A DNA stretch of 64,000 bases from Actinomyces trachealis (GCF_015711475.1 NZ_CP065027.1:1116001-1180000); one strand, 5' to 3'; counted from the first letter of the stretch, positions 43,940 through 54,105 are shown. Notes: generated by a model not told the origin, from the sequence alone. Numbers and translations: made by a program.

Positions 43940-45016
43940 GTGGGTTACACCCCTGAGATCGCTGACCGAACCGAGACCCTCCGGGCCATCGACGCCAAGC
44001 AAATGCGCATCGCTGCGGGCTGCACCCCAGTGGCCATCGAGCAGACGGAGGCCTGGGAGCGTTTTGAGCGCAGCCAGGGCCGCCCCGTGTGGGGCCGCTA
44101 CCTGTACGAGGAGGGCAACAAGGCGGTGGCCACCATCGCCCTGTACCCCTACAAGCTGGGCGGACGTCGCTTCCTGTGGGCCAAGCACGGTCCCACCTGG
44201 TTCCGTGAGCAATCCCCGGAGCGTGAGGCTCACCTGCGCAAACTCCTGCTTGAAGAGGTCCGTAAGCGCGACTCCTCCATCCTCTTCGTGCGCATGCACG
44301 CCCGCTACCAGGCGCCGGACCTGCACGAGCTGGCCAACACCATCACCTACGACCGCACCTACGTGATCGACCTGACTGCCAAGACCCCAGAGGCGATCAG
44401 CGACGCCATGCCCCGGGACGGGCGCCGTGGGGTGCGCCGCGCTAAGCGTGTGGCCGATGAGGCTGGCTGTACCATCGCGGAGGAGACCGGCCTCACCCGC
44501 GCCCAGTTCGCCGAGGTCTACAAGGTGCTCGCAGAGACCGCCCGGCGCGATGGCTTCCACCCCCACCCCCTGCAAACCTACTGGAGCTTCCTCACAGCCC
44601 TAGGACCTGAGCACGCCCGCCTCTTCGTGCTGCGCAAAGACGGCGTACCCCACGCCTGGGACATCGTCACCACCGTGGGTAAGGACGCCGTCGTGCCCTA
44701 CGGCGCCTCCTCCAACGAGTCCCGCAAGTTCCGGGCCGCCGAAGCCCTGGACTGGTGGGTCGCCTGCAAACTCGCTGAGGAGGGCTTCCGCGGCATGGAC
44801 CTCATGGGTGCTGACTCGGCGCGTGTGCCTGAGCTGTACACGGTGGGCCAGTACAAACGCCGCTACGCCCAGCACCCCACAGAGGTCGACGGCGCCTGGG
44901 ACGTCCCCGTGCGACCGGCCCTGTACCAGGCGCTCCTGACCGCCAAGAAGGGGCGTGACCTGTCCCGCAACCTCAAGCAGCGCGTAGGCAAGTCACGCCA
45001 GACTTCACAAGGCTGA
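43940..45016 (+). CDS. FemABX-type peptidoglycan aminoacyltransferase (second copy)
   Basis: 358 residues, GTG start with GGAGGAAA upstream. Shares architecture and many motifs with the preceding gene (RDGRRGVRRAKRVADEAGC, TARRDGFHPHPLQTYW, YTVGQYKRRY) but is clearly diverged, so an old duplication. Residue sets around the acceptor region differ, so the two may add different amino acids or act in sequence. Followed 89 bases later by thrS. Confidence 0.87.
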   Translation: MGYTPEIADRTETLRAIDAKQMRIAAGCTPVAIEQTEAWERFERSQGRPVWGRYLYEEGNKAVATIALYPYKLGGRRFLWAKHGPTWFREQSPEREAHLRKLLLEEVRKRDSSILFVRMHARYQAPDLHELANTITYDRTYVIDLTAKTPEAISDAMPRDGRRGVRRAKRVADEAGCTIAEETGLTRAQFAEVYKVLAETARRDGFHPHPLQTYWSFLTALGPEHARLFVLRKDGVPHAWDIVTTVGKDAVVPYGASSNESRKFRAAEALDWWVACKLAEEGFRGMDLMGADSARVPELYTVGQYKRRYAQHPTEVDGAWDVPVRPALYQALLTAKKGRDLSRNLKQRVGKSRQTSQG

Positions 45017-45105
45017 GGCCAAAGCAACGCCTGGGCCCCGAGTAGACTCGGCATGGACCGGGCGCACCCGTACAGCGCCTGGAAGGAACCTACAAAGGAG
45101 CACCC

Positions 45106-47127
45106 GTGGCCGAGCAGCCCCGAATTGAGATCACCCTCGGAGGCGCCAAGCGCAGCATTGAGCCGGGCACCACGGGAACCACTCTTTTCGCGGCTGACAA
45201 GCAGGTCGTCGCCATGAAGGTCGACGGTGAGCCCTGGGATCTGTTCCGGGAGATCCCCGCCGGGTCCGCAATCGAAGTAATCACCCTGGACAGTGAGGAC
45301 GGCCTGCAGATCCTGCGCCACTCCACCACACACGTCATGGCCCAGGCTGTCCAGGAGATCTTCCCAGACGTGAACTTGGGTATCGGCCCCTTCATTACCG
45401 ACGGCTTCTACTACGACTTCGGGGGGATCGACGCCGTCACCCCCGAGCTGCTGCGCGACATCGAAAAGCGCATGAAGCGCATAGTCAAGGAGGGCCAGAC
45501 CTTCCGCCGCCGTGACATCACCGAGGCTGAGGGCCAGGAGGAACTCGCTGATCAGCCCTACAAGCTCGAACTCATCACCACCAAGGGCAAGGGCGCCGAG
45601 GCCTCTGCCAGCGTTGAGGTGGGCGCCTCCGGCCTGACCATCTATGACAACGTCCGCCGTGACGGCACTGTCGCTTGGAAGGACCTGTGCCGTGGCCCGC
45701 ACCTGCCCTCCACCCGCCTGATCGGGCAGGGCTTCGCCCTGACCAAGTTCTCCTCCGCCTATTGGAAGGGGGACCAGAACGGCGACTCCATGCAGCGGAT
45801 CTACGGCACTGCCTGGGCCTCCAAGGAGGACCTCAAGGCCTACCAGGAGCGCCTCAAGGAGGCTGAGCGCCGCGACCACCGCCGCCTGGGCGCCGAGCTG
45901 GACCTGTTCTCCTTCCCCGAGGAACTGGGGGCGGGCCTGCCCGTCTTCCACCCCAAGGGCGGCGTGCTCAAGCGGGTCATGGAGGACTACGTGCGCCAGG
46001 CCCACGTGGACAACGGCTTCCTGTACGTGGGCACCCCCCATATCTCCCGGGAGGGGCTGTTCCACACCTCCGGGCACCTGCCCTACTATGCCGACGGCAT
46101 GTTCCCGCCCATGAACGACGACGGCCAGGCCTACTACCTCAAGGCCATGAACTGCCCCATGCACAACCTGATCTTCAAGAGCCGGGGACGCTCCTACCGA
46201 GAGCTGCCCCTGCGCTTCTTCGAGTTCGGCACCGTCTACCGCAACGAGAAGTCCGGGGTGCTGCAGGGCCTGACCCGGGTGCGCTCCATCACCCAGGACG
46301 ACTCCCACTCCTACTGCACCCCCGAGCAGGCCCCCGACGAGGTGCGCCACCTGCTGCGCTTCGTGCTGACCCTCCTGGCGGACTTCGGCCTGGACGACTT
46401 CTACCTGGAGGTCTCCACCCGGGACGAGGACGGTCGCAAGAAAGAGAAGTTCATCGGTACCGACGAGCAGTGGGACAGCGCCACCCGCATCCTGGAGGAG
46501 ATTGCGCAGCAGTGCGCGGCCGAGCACGGGTTGCAGGTGGTCGCCGACCCGGGCGGCGCCGCCTTCTACGGGCCCAAGATCTCGGTCCAGGTCAAGGACG
46601 CGATCGGCCGCACCTGGCAGATGTCTACCGTCCAGTACGACTTCAACCAGCCTGAGCGCTTCGGCTTGGAGTACACCGCCGCCGACGGCAGCCACCAACG
46701 TCCGGTGATGATTCACGCCGCCAAGTTCGGGGCCCTGGAGCGCTTCATCGGCGTACTGACCGAGCACTACGCGGGAGCCTTCCCCACCTGGCTTTCCCCG
46801 GTGCAGGTGCGCCTAGTGCCCGTGGCGGAGGCCTTCGACGAGTACGTCGACGGCGTCGCCGCCAAGCTACGCCAGGCTGGCGTGCGGGTGGAGGCGGACC
46901 ACTCCGACGACCGTTTTGGCAAGAAGATCCGCAACGCCGCCAAAGACAAGATCCCCTTCACCCTGATTGCTGGTGGTGAGGACGCCGAGGCCGGTGCCGT
47001 CTCCTTCCGCTACCGCGACGGTGCCCAGACCAACGGCGTGCCCGTCGACCAAGCTGTGTCACACATTGCCCGCGTGATTGCTGAGCGCGTGAACGACCCG
47101 ACGGGGGAGAAGCTCTCTGGTGAGTGA
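45106..47127 (+). CDS. thrS: Threonyl-tRNA synthetase
   Basis: 673 residues, GTG start with AAAGGAG five bases upstream. Charges tRNA-Thr. Domains in order: TGS (about 1-70), the second additional domain with [16 protein letters not shown] and the HGP-like RGPHLPSTR, the class II catalytic core with [12 protein letters not shown] and FRNEKSG-type YRNEKSG, and a C-terminal anticodon-binding domain ([14 protein letters not shown]). Zn ligand regions are intact. Overlaps the next gene by eight bases. No T-box leader fits in the 89-base gap upstream. Confidence 0.97.
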   Translation: MAEQPRIEITLGGAKRSIEPGTTGTTLFAADKQVVAMKVDGEPWDLFREIPAGSAIEVITLDSEDGLQILRHSTTHVMAQAVQEIFPDVNLGIGPFITDGFYYDFGGIDAVTPELLRDIEKRMKRIVKEGQTFRRRDITEAEGQEELADQPYKLELITTKGKGAEASASVEVGASGLTIYDNVRRDGTVAWKDLCRGPHLPSTRLIGQGFALTKFSSAYWKGDQNGDSMQRIYGTAWASKEDLKAYQERLKEAERRDHRRLGAELDLFSFPEELGAGLPVFHPKGGVLKRVMEDYVRQAHVDNGFLYVGTPHISREGLFHTSGHLPYYADGMFPPMNDDGQAYYLKAMNCPMHNLIFKSRGRSYRELPLRFFEFGTVYRNEKSGVLQGLTRVRSITQDDSHSYCTPEQAPDEVRHLLRFVLTLLADFGLDDFYLEVSTRDEDGRKKEKFIGTDEQWDSATRILEEIAQQCAAEHGLQVVADPGGAAFYGPKISVQVKDAIGRTWQMSTVQYDFNQPERFGLEYTAADGSHQRPVMIHAAKFGALERFIGVLTEHYAGAFPTWLSPVQVRLVPVAEAFDEYVDGVAAKLRQAGVRVEADHSDDRFGKKIRNAAKDKIPFTLIAGGEDAEAGAVSFRYRDGAQTNGVPVDQAVSHIARVIAERVNDPTGEKLSGE

Positions 47128-47755
47128 GCAGTCCGCCCACCACACGCCCCAAGCAGCGCCCAGCACTGACCGGGTTCAGGGCGCCGTCGTCGACGGTGTG
47201 CGGGTCGAGCTGCCCTTCCAGCATCCCGATGCTCCTGAGCCCTTCGGCCGCCTGTGGACCCCCCACCGCATGGTGTATATCGGCGGGCAGGACAAACCCA
47301 AAGACTCCAGCTCCGCCCAATGCCCCTTCTGCGCCGCACCGGCACGGACCGACGCCGAGGGCTTGGTGGTGCACCGAGGCGAGCGCGCCTACGTGCTCAT
47401 GAACCTTTACCCGTACAACACTGGACACCTCCTGGTATGCCCCTATCGTCACTTCTCTGACTGGACTGAGGCTAGCCCCGAAGAACGGACCGAAATCGGC
47501 GCCTTGACCGCGCGCGCCATGGAGGTGGTGCGGCAGGTCTCCCACCCCCATGGCTTCAACCTGGGCATGAACCAGGGAGAGGCCGGGGGAGCAGGTATCG
47601 CCGCGCACCTGCACCAGCACATCGTGCCCCGCTGGGCCGGAGACGCAAACTTCATGCCCATCATCGGCAAAACGAAACCCGTTCCACAGTTGCTTGGCGA
47701 GCAGCGGGACATGCTCGCGGCAGCCTGGGGCACCGCGCCGGGCGCAACGGCCTAA
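47120..47755 (+). CDS. HIT-family phosphorylase (Ap4A phosphorylase-like)
   Basis: 211 residues, GTG start inside the thrS end. The histidine triad is [10 protein letters not shown] (about residues 165-174). The pair CPFC and a later histidine suggest the zinc site of the mycobacterial Rv2613c-type diadenosine tetraphosphate phosphorylase, which also follows thrS. It would degrade Ap4A made as a by-product by aminoacyl-tRNA synthetases, which fits its coupling to thrS. Confidence 0.88.
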   Translation: MSEQSAHHTPQAAPSTDRVQGAVVDGVRVELPFQHPDAPEPFGRLWTPHRMVYIGGQDKPKDSSSAQCPFCAAPARTDAEGLVVHRGERAYVLMNLYPYNTGHLLVCPYRHFSDWTEASPEERTEIGALTARAMEVVRQVSHPHGFNLGMNQGEAGGAGIAAHLHQHIVPRWAGDANFMPIIGKTKPVPQLLGEQRDMLAAAWGTAPGATA

Positions 47756-47797
47756 ACAGCCACCGCCACCAGCCCAAAGAGGAGAGGCAGAGGAAAG

Positions 47798-48448
47798 ATG
47801 CTCGGACAACATGGGCGTAGCATTACCAAGGCCCTGTTCACCCGCCCTGCGCTGGGCCTGGCCCGACTGGGCGTAACCCCAAATATGCTCACCGCGGTAG
47901 GCACCGTGCTGACTGTCAGCATCGCCGTGCTAACCCTCCCGCAGGGGCGTTTCCTGCTGGGTGTCGCCCTGCTGGCTCTGGCGGTCGTGGGTGACTCCTT
48001 CGACGGCATCCTGGCCCGCACCACCGGCAAAACCTCAGCATTTGGCGGTTTCCTGGACTCCACCATGGATCGTATCGCTGACGGAGCCATCTTCGGCTCA
48101 CTGGCCGCCTGGGCTGCCCTGCATCAGCAGCCAGGTGCCTTGCGCACCGCCACCATAGCCCTGGCCCTGGCCGCAGTGGTGCTGGCAGAAGTTGTCTCCT
48201 ACGCGCGGGCCAAGGCCGAGTCACTGGGTGCCACGGCATCTGTGGGCATCGCTGAGCGCACCGACCGCATCATCGTGGGCGCTGTGGGTGTCGTGGCTGT
48301 GGGCCTGGGTGCCCCCAACTGGGTATTGACTGTGGCCCTCGGCATTGTGGCCGTGGGCTCACTCATCACAGTGGGCCAGCGCGTGGCCGTCACCAAGCGC
48401 CAGCTTGACACCCGGGAGGCACAGACCGTTAGACAGGCTCAATCGTGA
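47798..48448 (+). CDS. pgsA: CDP-alcohol phosphatidyltransferase, phosphatidylinositol phosphate synthase type
   Basis: 216 residues with about six membrane segments. The full CDP-alcohol motif is present: DSFDGILAR, eight residues, then GGFLDSTMDR. Position upstream of the acyltransferase and pimA matches the mycobacterial phosphatidylinositol phosphate synthase gene, whose product condenses CDP-diacylglycerol with inositol phosphate. AGAGGAAAG precedes the ATG. Overlaps the acyltransferase start by four bases. Confidence 0.9.
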   Translation: MLGQHGRSITKALFTRPALGLARLGVTPNMLTAVGTVLTVSIAVLTLPQGRFLLGVALLALAVVGDSFDGILARTTGKTSAFGGFLDSTMDRIADGAIFGSLAAWAALHQQPGALRTATIALALAAVVLAEVVSYARAKAESLGATASVGIAERTDRIIVGAVGVVAVGLGAPNWVLTVALGIVAVGSLITVGQRVAVTKRQLDTREAQTVRQAQS

Positions 48449-49494
48449 GGCGCCCTGGCGTCCAGGAGGTCTACCGCCTGGCCTGGAAGCACCTCGGCAA
48501 GCTCCCCGCCCCACTAGGCCGGGGACTGTTCAACCTAGGTGCGGACGCTGCCTGGGTCAGGCACCGCCTCCGTGGAGGCCACAAGGGGGTGGGCCAGCTT
48601 GAAAAGAACCTGGCCCGGATCGTCCCTGGATGCGCTGGCCGCGATCTACACCGGCTCTCGCGGGCCGCGCTGCGCTCCTACACACGCTACTTCTACGAGG
48701 CCTTCACCCTCAGCCAGGTTACCTCAGAACAACTGTCTTACCGCCTGCGCGCAGACCTGGACCCGCAGCTGCGCGCAGATCTGGAACGCTCCAGCATCGT
48801 GATCGCACTGCCACACATGGGTAACTGGGATCTCACCGCAGCCTGGGCCGTCAAGCACCTGGCGCCGGTGCTGGTCGTGGCTGAGAAGCTTGAACCCGCC
48901 GACCTCTTTGAGCAGTTCATGGCTTTCCGCGAGCGCCTGGGACTGACCATCATCGGCCAAGCCCACGGTGAACGCGTCTTCGAACGCCTGGCACAGGCAG
49001 CCACCGACGCCCAGGAGCACGGCGAGCACCAAGTCATTGCCCTGCTCGCAGACCGTGACTTGTCATCCTCCGGGGTGGAGGTAGAGCTTTGCGGCCACCC
49101 AGCCCGGGCCGCAGCCGGGCCAGCAGCTCTGGCCCACCGCCTAAGCGTCCCCCTCTACATCGGCACTATGCACTACGAGCGGCTTCATGGGCAGCGGCGC
49201 CGCCAGGCAGGCAGTACCTGGGGCGTGGTACTCACCGTCCGGCACGTGCCTGCGCCCACGGGCACTACGGGGCGTGAACTGGTGGCAGCGCATACGCGGG
49301 CCTGGATCGGGGAGCTTTCCCCGCTGTTGGCCGCGCACGCCGTCGACTGGCATATGCTCCAAGCGGTTTTCACCGCTGACCTGGACTTTGAGCGCCTCGC
49401 CCGCCGCCACACCCGGGAGGGCGCTGCCGCCAGCCAGGAGATACCCGGGGAAGCTGTAGCATCCACACAGAGCCCGGGGGAGGATCAGGTATGA
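48445..49494 (+). CDS. Phosphatidylinositol mannoside acyltransferase (PatA-like)
   Basis: 349 residues of the lysophospholipid acyltransferase superfamily (LpxL/HtrB type). The catalytic motif is HMGNWD (about residues 124-129), with the acceptor segment LLADRDLSSSGVEVELCG further on. The mycobacterial counterpart acylates mannose of PIM. It sits between the PI synthase and pimA genes with four-base overlaps at both ends, so the three form one coupled unit. Confidence 0.88.
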   Translation: MRRPGVQEVYRLAWKHLGKLPAPLGRGLFNLGADAAWVRHRLRGGHKGVGQLEKNLARIVPGCAGRDLHRLSRAALRSYTRYFYEAFTLSQVTSEQLSYRLRADLDPQLRADLERSSIVIALPHMGNWDLTAAWAVKHLAPVLVVAEKLEPADLFEQFMAFRERLGLTIIGQAHGERVFERLAQAATDAQEHGEHQVIALLADRDLSSSGVEVELCGHPARAAAGPAALAHRLSVPLYIGTMHYERLHGQRRRQAGSTWGVVLTVRHVPAPTGTTGRELVAAHTRAWIGELSPLLAAHAVDWHMLQAVFTADLDFERLARRHTREGAAASQEIPGEAVASTQSPGEDQV

Positions 49495-50678
49495 GGATCG
49501 GGATCGTCTGTCCTTACTCCTTTGACGCCCCCGGCGGCGTGCAGGTGCATGTCATGGACCTGGCCGGTGAGCTGCGTAGACGGGACCATGAGGTGCGGGT
49601 GCTGGCCCCCGTCTCCTCAGAGAGCGCCCTCGCTGGCCTGCCCGAATGGTTCACCAGTGCCGGAGCCTCCGTACCCATCCCCTACAACGGCTCCGTGGCG
49701 CGGCTAAGTTTCGGCACCAAAGCTATGCGGGCAGTGCGCCGCTGGCTGGCGGAAGGTGAGTTCAACCTCCTGCACATCCACGAACCCATCACCCCCAGCG
49801 TCGGCATGTTGGCACTTCAAGCCTCCACCGGGCCCGTCGTCGGTACCTTCCATGCTGCTATGGACCGCTCCTTTGCCCGCGAACTCATCTCCCCGGCCGC
49901 CGTGCCTCTGATGGAGAAGCTCACCGCCCGTATCGCGGTCTCGGAGGAGGCCCGCCGCACGCTCATCCAGTACCACGGGGGCGACGCCGTGGTGATTCCC
50001 AATGGCGTGTACGTGCAACCCTTCCGGGACGCCCAACCAGACCCACGCTTCACGGGCACCCCCGATGCCCCCACCATCGCCTTCCTTGGGCGGATCAACG
50101 AGCCCCGCAAGGGCCTGCCAGTGCTAGCGGCAGCCGTGCCCGCAGTGCTTGAGCAGGTGCCAGGTGCGCGCTTCCTCATTGCCGGACGCGGCGAGGCTGA
50201 GCGCAGCCGTGAAGCCCTAGCCGCCTACGGTGAGCATGTGGTCTTCCTGGGGGGAGTCTCCGACGCTGATAAAGCCGCCCTTCTGGCTTCCGCCACCTGC
50301 TACGTGGCGCCCCAGACCGGCGGGGAGTCATTCGGCATCGTGCTGGTGGAGGCCATGGCCGCAGGCACCTGCGTGATCGCTTCCGACCTCAAGGCCTTCT
50401 CAGATGTGCTGGGCCAAGGCCGCTACGGTGCTCTCTTCCGTAACGAAGACAGCGCTGACCTGGCCCGCGTCATCATAGACACGCTGCGGGACCGCCCCGC
50501 CGCCCTGGCACGCAAGCAGGCCGCCGCCGCTGTGGTGGGTCGCTACGACTGGTCCGCGGTGACCGACACTGTCCTGGACGTGTACGACATGGCCCTGTCC
50601 ACTGCCTACACTCGCGTCTCACTCGCCCCCGGCCGCCGCACTGTCCTGGGCCGCCTGCGTGATGCCTTGGAGGACTGA
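49491..50678 (+). CDS. pimA: Phosphatidylinositol alpha-mannosyltransferase PimA
   Basis: 395 residues, GT4 glycosyltransferase with two Rossmann domains. N-terminus RIGIVCPYSFDAPGGVQVH is diagnostic for PimA. The donor-binding region has IAFLGRINEPRKGLPVL and QTGGESFGIVLVEAMAAG with the catalytic EX7E-like glutamates. Transfers the first mannose from GDP-mannose to phosphatidylinositol on the inner face of the membrane. Third gene of the PIM unit. Confidence 0.95.
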   Translation: MRIGIVCPYSFDAPGGVQVHVMDLAGELRRRDHEVRVLAPVSSESALAGLPEWFTSAGASVPIPYNGSVARLSFGTKAMRAVRRWLAEGEFNLLHIHEPITPSVGMLALQASTGPVVGTFHAAMDRSFARELISPAAVPLMEKLTARIAVSEEARRTLIQYHGGDAVVIPNGVYVQPFRDAQPDPRFTGTPDAPTIAFLGRINEPRKGLPVLAAAVPAVLEQVPGARFLIAGRGEAERSREALAAYGEHVVFLGGVSDADKAALLASATCYVAPQTGGESFGIVLVEAMAAGTCVIASDLKAFSDVLGQGRYGALFRNEDSADLARVIIDTLRDRPAALARKQAAAAVVGRYDWSAVTDTVLDVYDMALSTAYTRVSLAPGRRTVLGRLRDALED

Positions 50679-50679
50679 G

Positions 50680-51306
50680 ATGCACCTAGGCTCCTCTGCG
50701 CTTGTACCGCTCCTAGCCGTCATCCTGGCGCTGGCCCTGCTGGGTTGGTGCCTTTACGCCAAAGCCCTGCGTGTGGACCGGCTCCACCGCCAGGTGCTTG
50801 GGGCCCGCGCCACCCTGGAGGCGCAGATCGTGCACCGCGCTCAAGCGGCACTGGACCTGGCCTCCTGCGGCGCCCTAGACCCGGCATCCGCCATGCTCCT
50901 CAGCCAAGCGGCAAGAGATGCTTTGACCAGCGAAGCACCCGTCGTCGACGACGGCCTAGATCCCGCACACCGGCAGATCAGCACTGGCGGGCAGGACCGG
51001 GCGCGCGCACAGGTCGAATCAGACCTCTCGCGCGTGCTGCGCACAGTTCTGGATGCAGAGACCCGCTCCGAGCTCCAGCAGGACCCGGTGGCGGCCAGCA
51101 GCTTGGAGCGCCTGGACCGCGCCTGCTACCGGCTGGTCCTGGCCCGCCGCTTCCACGACACACACGTCTCCGAGACCCTGCGCATACGCTCCGACTGGGA
51201 CGTGCGGCTGCTGCACCTGGCGGGTCACGCACCCAGCCCGGGCACCTTCGACGTCGACGACGAGACCTCACCCACCAGCATCCCTGTGCCCGAGGAGAAA
51301 CTATGA
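50680..51306 (+). CDS. Hypothetical protein with N-terminal membrane anchor
   Basis: 208 residues from the ATG at 50680, six bases after GGAGG. One N-terminal hydrophobic segment (LVPLLAVILALALLGWCLYA, about residues 8-27) is followed by a long, mostly helical cytoplasmic part and an acidic, Pro-rich end (DDETSPTSIPVPEEKL). It has a LemA-like overall layout, but no diagnostic motif, so I do not assign it. Its stop overlaps the PrsW-like start by four bases (ATGA), so the two probably work together. Confidence 0.75.
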   Translation: MHLGSSALVPLLAVILALALLGWCLYAKALRVDRLHRQVLGARATLEAQIVHRAQAALDLASCGALDPASAMLLSQAARDALTSEAPVVDDGLDPAHRQISTGGQDRARAQVESDLSRVLRTVLDAETRSELQQDPVAASSLERLDRACYRLVLARRFHDTHVSETLRIRSDWDVRLLHLAGHAPSPGTFDVDDETSPTSIPVPEEKL

Positions 51307-52517
51307 CCACGTACCGACCAGCCGATGGCTGGGCGCCACGGCCCGGGTACACGCCCAAGGGCCGCGGCCTGCCCCTGAGCAAGGGGCAAGCAGATGGCAT
51401 CACCTACGAGCGCTCTGTGACCTGGACCCAGCCGGAGACCATCGCGCGGTCCCGCCGCAAGGACTACGCCCGCTACGGGCTAACTGTGCTGGGCGGTCTG
51501 GGCCTGCTGATCATGCTGTGGGTCATTGCGGCCCAGGCTGGTGGCGCTTCAGGCCTGCTGATACCCACCCTTCTGGCCCTGATCCCGCTTGGGATCGTGC
51601 TGGGTTCCGTAATCTGGGTGGACCGTTGGGAGCCTGAACCATTCGGGCTGCTGCTGACGGCATTCCTGTGGGGTGCTGGCGTCGCCACGCTCATCTCAAT
51701 GCTGGTGAACACCACCTCCTCCTCACTGGCCTACGGCGCTACCGGCGACCCCTATCAAGCCAACACCTTCTCCGCGGTCATCACCGCACCGCTAGTGGAG
51801 GAGGGCACCAAAGGGCTTGGGGTGTTACTGATTTTCCTGATTTGGCGACGCAACTTTGACGGCCCAGTTGACGGTGTGGTCTATGCGGCAGTCTGTGCCG
51901 CCGGATTCGCCTTCGCCGAGAACATCCTGTACTTCGTCAAGTACCAGGACTCCATCATCATGACCTTTGTGCTGCGCGGGGTGGCCTCGCCCTTTGCCCA
52001 CATCATGTTCACCGCCAGCACCGGCCTGGCCCTGGGACTCAGCACTGGCATGCGCTCCCGCCAAGCCTGGGTTTGGATGGCTCCCTTAGGGCTGGCTGGG
52101 GCCATCGGCATGCACGCCTTCTGGAACGGGGTGTTGGGTACCCGTCCAGCGGCATACTTTGCGGTGGAGGTCCCCCTGTTCATCGGCTTCGTCTCTCTGG
52201 TAGTGGCTCTGCGTGCCGCCGAGCAGAAGACCCTGCGGAACCGGCTGATCGACTACGCCCGCTCGGGTTGGTTTGTGCCCACGGAGATCGAGATGCTCTC
52301 AACCTTCACTGGCAGGCGCCTAGCCCGTGACTGGGCTGGCCGCATCGGGCCACGCCAGGGTATTGCGATGGCCGACTTCCAGAAAGCCGCATCCGAGCTA
52401 GCCAACCTGCGGCGTCGCGCTATGCAAGGGCATGCTGAAGCCGACTTCCAAGTCCGTGAGCAGGCCCTGCTGGACCGGGTGGTCCAGGCTCGCCGCGTCT
52501 ACCTGGGGCAAGTCTGA
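51303..52517 (+). CDS. PrsW-family intramembrane metalloprotease
   Basis: 404 residues with about eight membrane segments. Family residues are present in order: PLVEEGTKG (EE motif), FAFAENILYF (E..N), ASPFAHIMFTA (H) and IGMHAFWNG (H). PrsW-type proteases cleave membrane-embedded anti-sigma factors or related proteins. A polar cytoplasmic N-terminus of about 55 residues and a helical cytoplasmic tail of about 100 flank the membrane domain. Overlapping start with the preceding membrane-anchored protein makes that protein a candidate partner or substrate; this is inference. Confidence 0.88.
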   Translation: MTTYRPADGWAPRPGYTPKGRGLPLSKGQADGITYERSVTWTQPETIARSRRKDYARYGLTVLGGLGLLIMLWVIAAQAGGASGLLIPTLLALIPLGIVLGSVIWVDRWEPEPFGLLLTAFLWGAGVATLISMLVNTTSSSLAYGATGDPYQANTFSAVITAPLVEEGTKGLGVLLIFLIWRRNFDGPVDGVVYAAVCAAGFAFAENILYFVKYQDSIIMTFVLRGVASPFAHIMFTASTGLALGLSTGMRSRQAWVWMAPLGLAGAIGMHAFWNGVLGTRPAAYFAVEVPLFIGFVSLVVALRAAEQKTLRNRLIDYARSGWFVPTEIEMLSTFTGRRLARDWAGRIGPRQGIAMADFQKAASELANLRRRAMQGHAEADFQVREQALLDRVVQARRVYLGQV

Positions 52518-52520
52518 GCC

Positions 52521-53174
52521 TTGGCATGCACGCGAGCAGACGGCTATCTGGCCGCAGACGGACGCGACCCGCAAAGAGTCCCCGCGAACTGGGATGAGTT
52601 GCTGGATCCTCAGGAGTGGCAGCTCAACCATGAGGGCCTGCCAGCCCGCGACGCCGCCCGGGTGATCGTGCTGCGCCGCAACCCCGAACCCGCGATCTTG
52701 CTCGTGGAGGGCCATGATTTCTCCGACGCCGCCCACACCTGGGCCTTCACGCCTGGCGGTGGGCTGTTGGCGGGGGAGAGCCACCGGGAAGGCGCTTGCC
52801 GTGAGCTAGCTGAGGAGACTGGGCTGAGTCTGAGCGTCAGTGAGCTACAAGGCCCGGTGCTGGAACGCAGCTCCCGCTTCGAGTTCAACTTGGTGACCTG
52901 CCGCCAGAATGAACTCTACTTTCTGGCACAGCTGGAAGGCTCCGCCGTCGCCAAGGCTGACCGCCTGGTGGGCGACGACGGCGAGTTGGACCGCTCTGGC
53001 TGGACCGACCTGGAGCGGGAGGTGCTGGACTCACTGCGCTGGTGGAGCCTGCAGGAGCTGGACAACGCCGTCGCCACAGGTCTGACCGTCTACCCGCAAA
53101 TGTTGCCAGCCCTGGCCCGAGAGTTGTTGGAGGGCTGGGACGGTGTGCGGCGTTCCCTCACCGAGGAGGACTGA
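52521..53174 (+). CDS. Nudix hydrolase
   Basis: 217 residues. The Nudix box GGLLAGESHREGACRELAEETGL fits GX5EX7REUXEEXGU and lies at about residues 80-102. It hydrolyses nucleoside-diphosphate-linked compounds; the substrate cannot be read. The TTG at 52521 starts three bases after the protease stop and has no ribosome site, so the exact start is uncertain. A hairpin follows at 53191. Confidence 0.87.
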   Translation: MACTRADGYLAADGRDPQRVPANWDELLDPQEWQLNHEGLPARDAARVIVLRRNPEPAILLVEGHDFSDAAHTWAFTPGGGLLAGESHREGACRELAEETGLSLSVSELQGPVLERSSRFEFNLVTCRQNELYFLAQLEGSAVAKADRLVGDDGELDRSGWTDLEREVLDSLRWWSLQELDNAVATGLTVYPQMLPALARELLEGWDGVRRSLTEED

Positions 53175-53190
53175 TCCTGAGGTGTTTCGC

Positions 53191-53212
53191 GGGCCGCCCC
53201 ACCGGGTGGCCC
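53191..53212 (+). terminator. Hairpin after the Nudix gene
   Basis: 9-bp stem (GGGCCGCCC with GGGTGGCCC, one G-T pair) and a four-base loop, 17 bases after the Nudix stop. No T-tract. It separates the PIM/PrsW/Nudix unit from yebC. Confidence 0.55.
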
Positions 53213-53340
53213 GGCAGGGTTCCGGTCAATGGGGCAGTGGGCGTTAGGATTACCGAGGTTATTCATGGGCCGTACCCGGTCCACGGCAGCAGCGAGGCGT
53301 CCGGGGCCGGGCGCGGCACCAACTACAGTCAGGAGGACGG

Positions 53341-54105
53341 ATGTCGGGACACTCCAAGTGGGCCACCACCAAACACAAGAAGGCCGCCATCGACGCCAAG
53401 CGTGGCAAACTATTTGCCCGCCTCATCAAGAACATTGAGGTGGCGGCCCGCACCGGTGGCGGTGATCCCGCTGGCAACCCGACCCTCTTTGATGCCATCC
53501 AGAAGGCCAAGAAGAACTCGGTGCCTGCCGACAACATCACCCGCGCCGTCAAGCGCGGCAGCGGTGAGGAGGCCGGTGGCGCCGACTGGCAGACCATCAT
53601 GTACGAGGGCTACGGTCCCGCTGGCGTGGCCTTCCTGGTGGAGTGCCTGACCGACAATCGCAACCGCGCCGCCTCCGACGTGCGCGTGGCCTTCACCCGC
53701 ACCGGCGGAAACCTGGCCGATCCCGGCTCTGTGGCCTACAACTTCTCCCGTAAGGGCATCGTTGAAATCGCTAAGGGCGAGGGCATTGACGAGGACACCA
53801 TCCTCATGGCCGTGCTTGAGGCTGGCGCGGATGAGGTGGAGGAGGGCCCCGAGTCTTTTGAGGTGATCTGCGAGCCCACGGACCTGATTGCCGTCCGCAA
53901 CGCGGTCACTGAGGCGGGCATGGAGTACGAGTCCGCCGAATCCCAGTTTGTGGCTGGTACCAAGGTTGAGGTGGACCTGGACGGTGCCAGGAAGGTCATG
54001 CGTTTAATCGACGCGCTGGAGGACCTGGACGACGTGCAGAACGTCTACACCTCCGTGGATATCTCCGCTGAGGTTGCCGCCGAGCTTGAGACCGAGGAGG
54101 ATTGA
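53341..54105 (+). CDS. yebC: YebC/PmpR family transcriptional/translational regulator
   Basis: 254 residues with the standard YebC start [20 protein letters not shown] and the acidic central segment [27 protein letters not shown] is six bases upstream. Recent work on the family assigns some members to ribosome stalling relief at proline runs; which role applies here is not visible. Precedes ruvC in the usual actinobacterial order. Confidence 0.96.
   Translation: MSGHSKWATTKHKKAAIDAKRGKLFARLIKNIEVAARTGGGDPAGNPTLFDAIQKAKKNSVPADNITRAVKRGSGEEAGGADWQTIMYEGYGPAGVAFLVECLTDNRNRAASDVRVAFTRTGGNLADPGSVAYNFSRKGIVEIAKGEGIDEDTILMAVLEAGADEVEEGPESFEVICEPTDLIAVRNAVTEAGMEYESAESQFVAGTKVEVDLDGARKVMRLIDALEDLDDVQNVYTSVDISAEVAAELETEED

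Noticed and set aside
45017..45105. T-box leader in front of thrS
   Set aside because: Only 89 bases, no T-box sequence or antiterminator/terminator pair.
44863..46767. 634-codon minus-strand frame opposite thrS
   Set aside because: Shadow of thrS; valine/glycine-rich with no domain.
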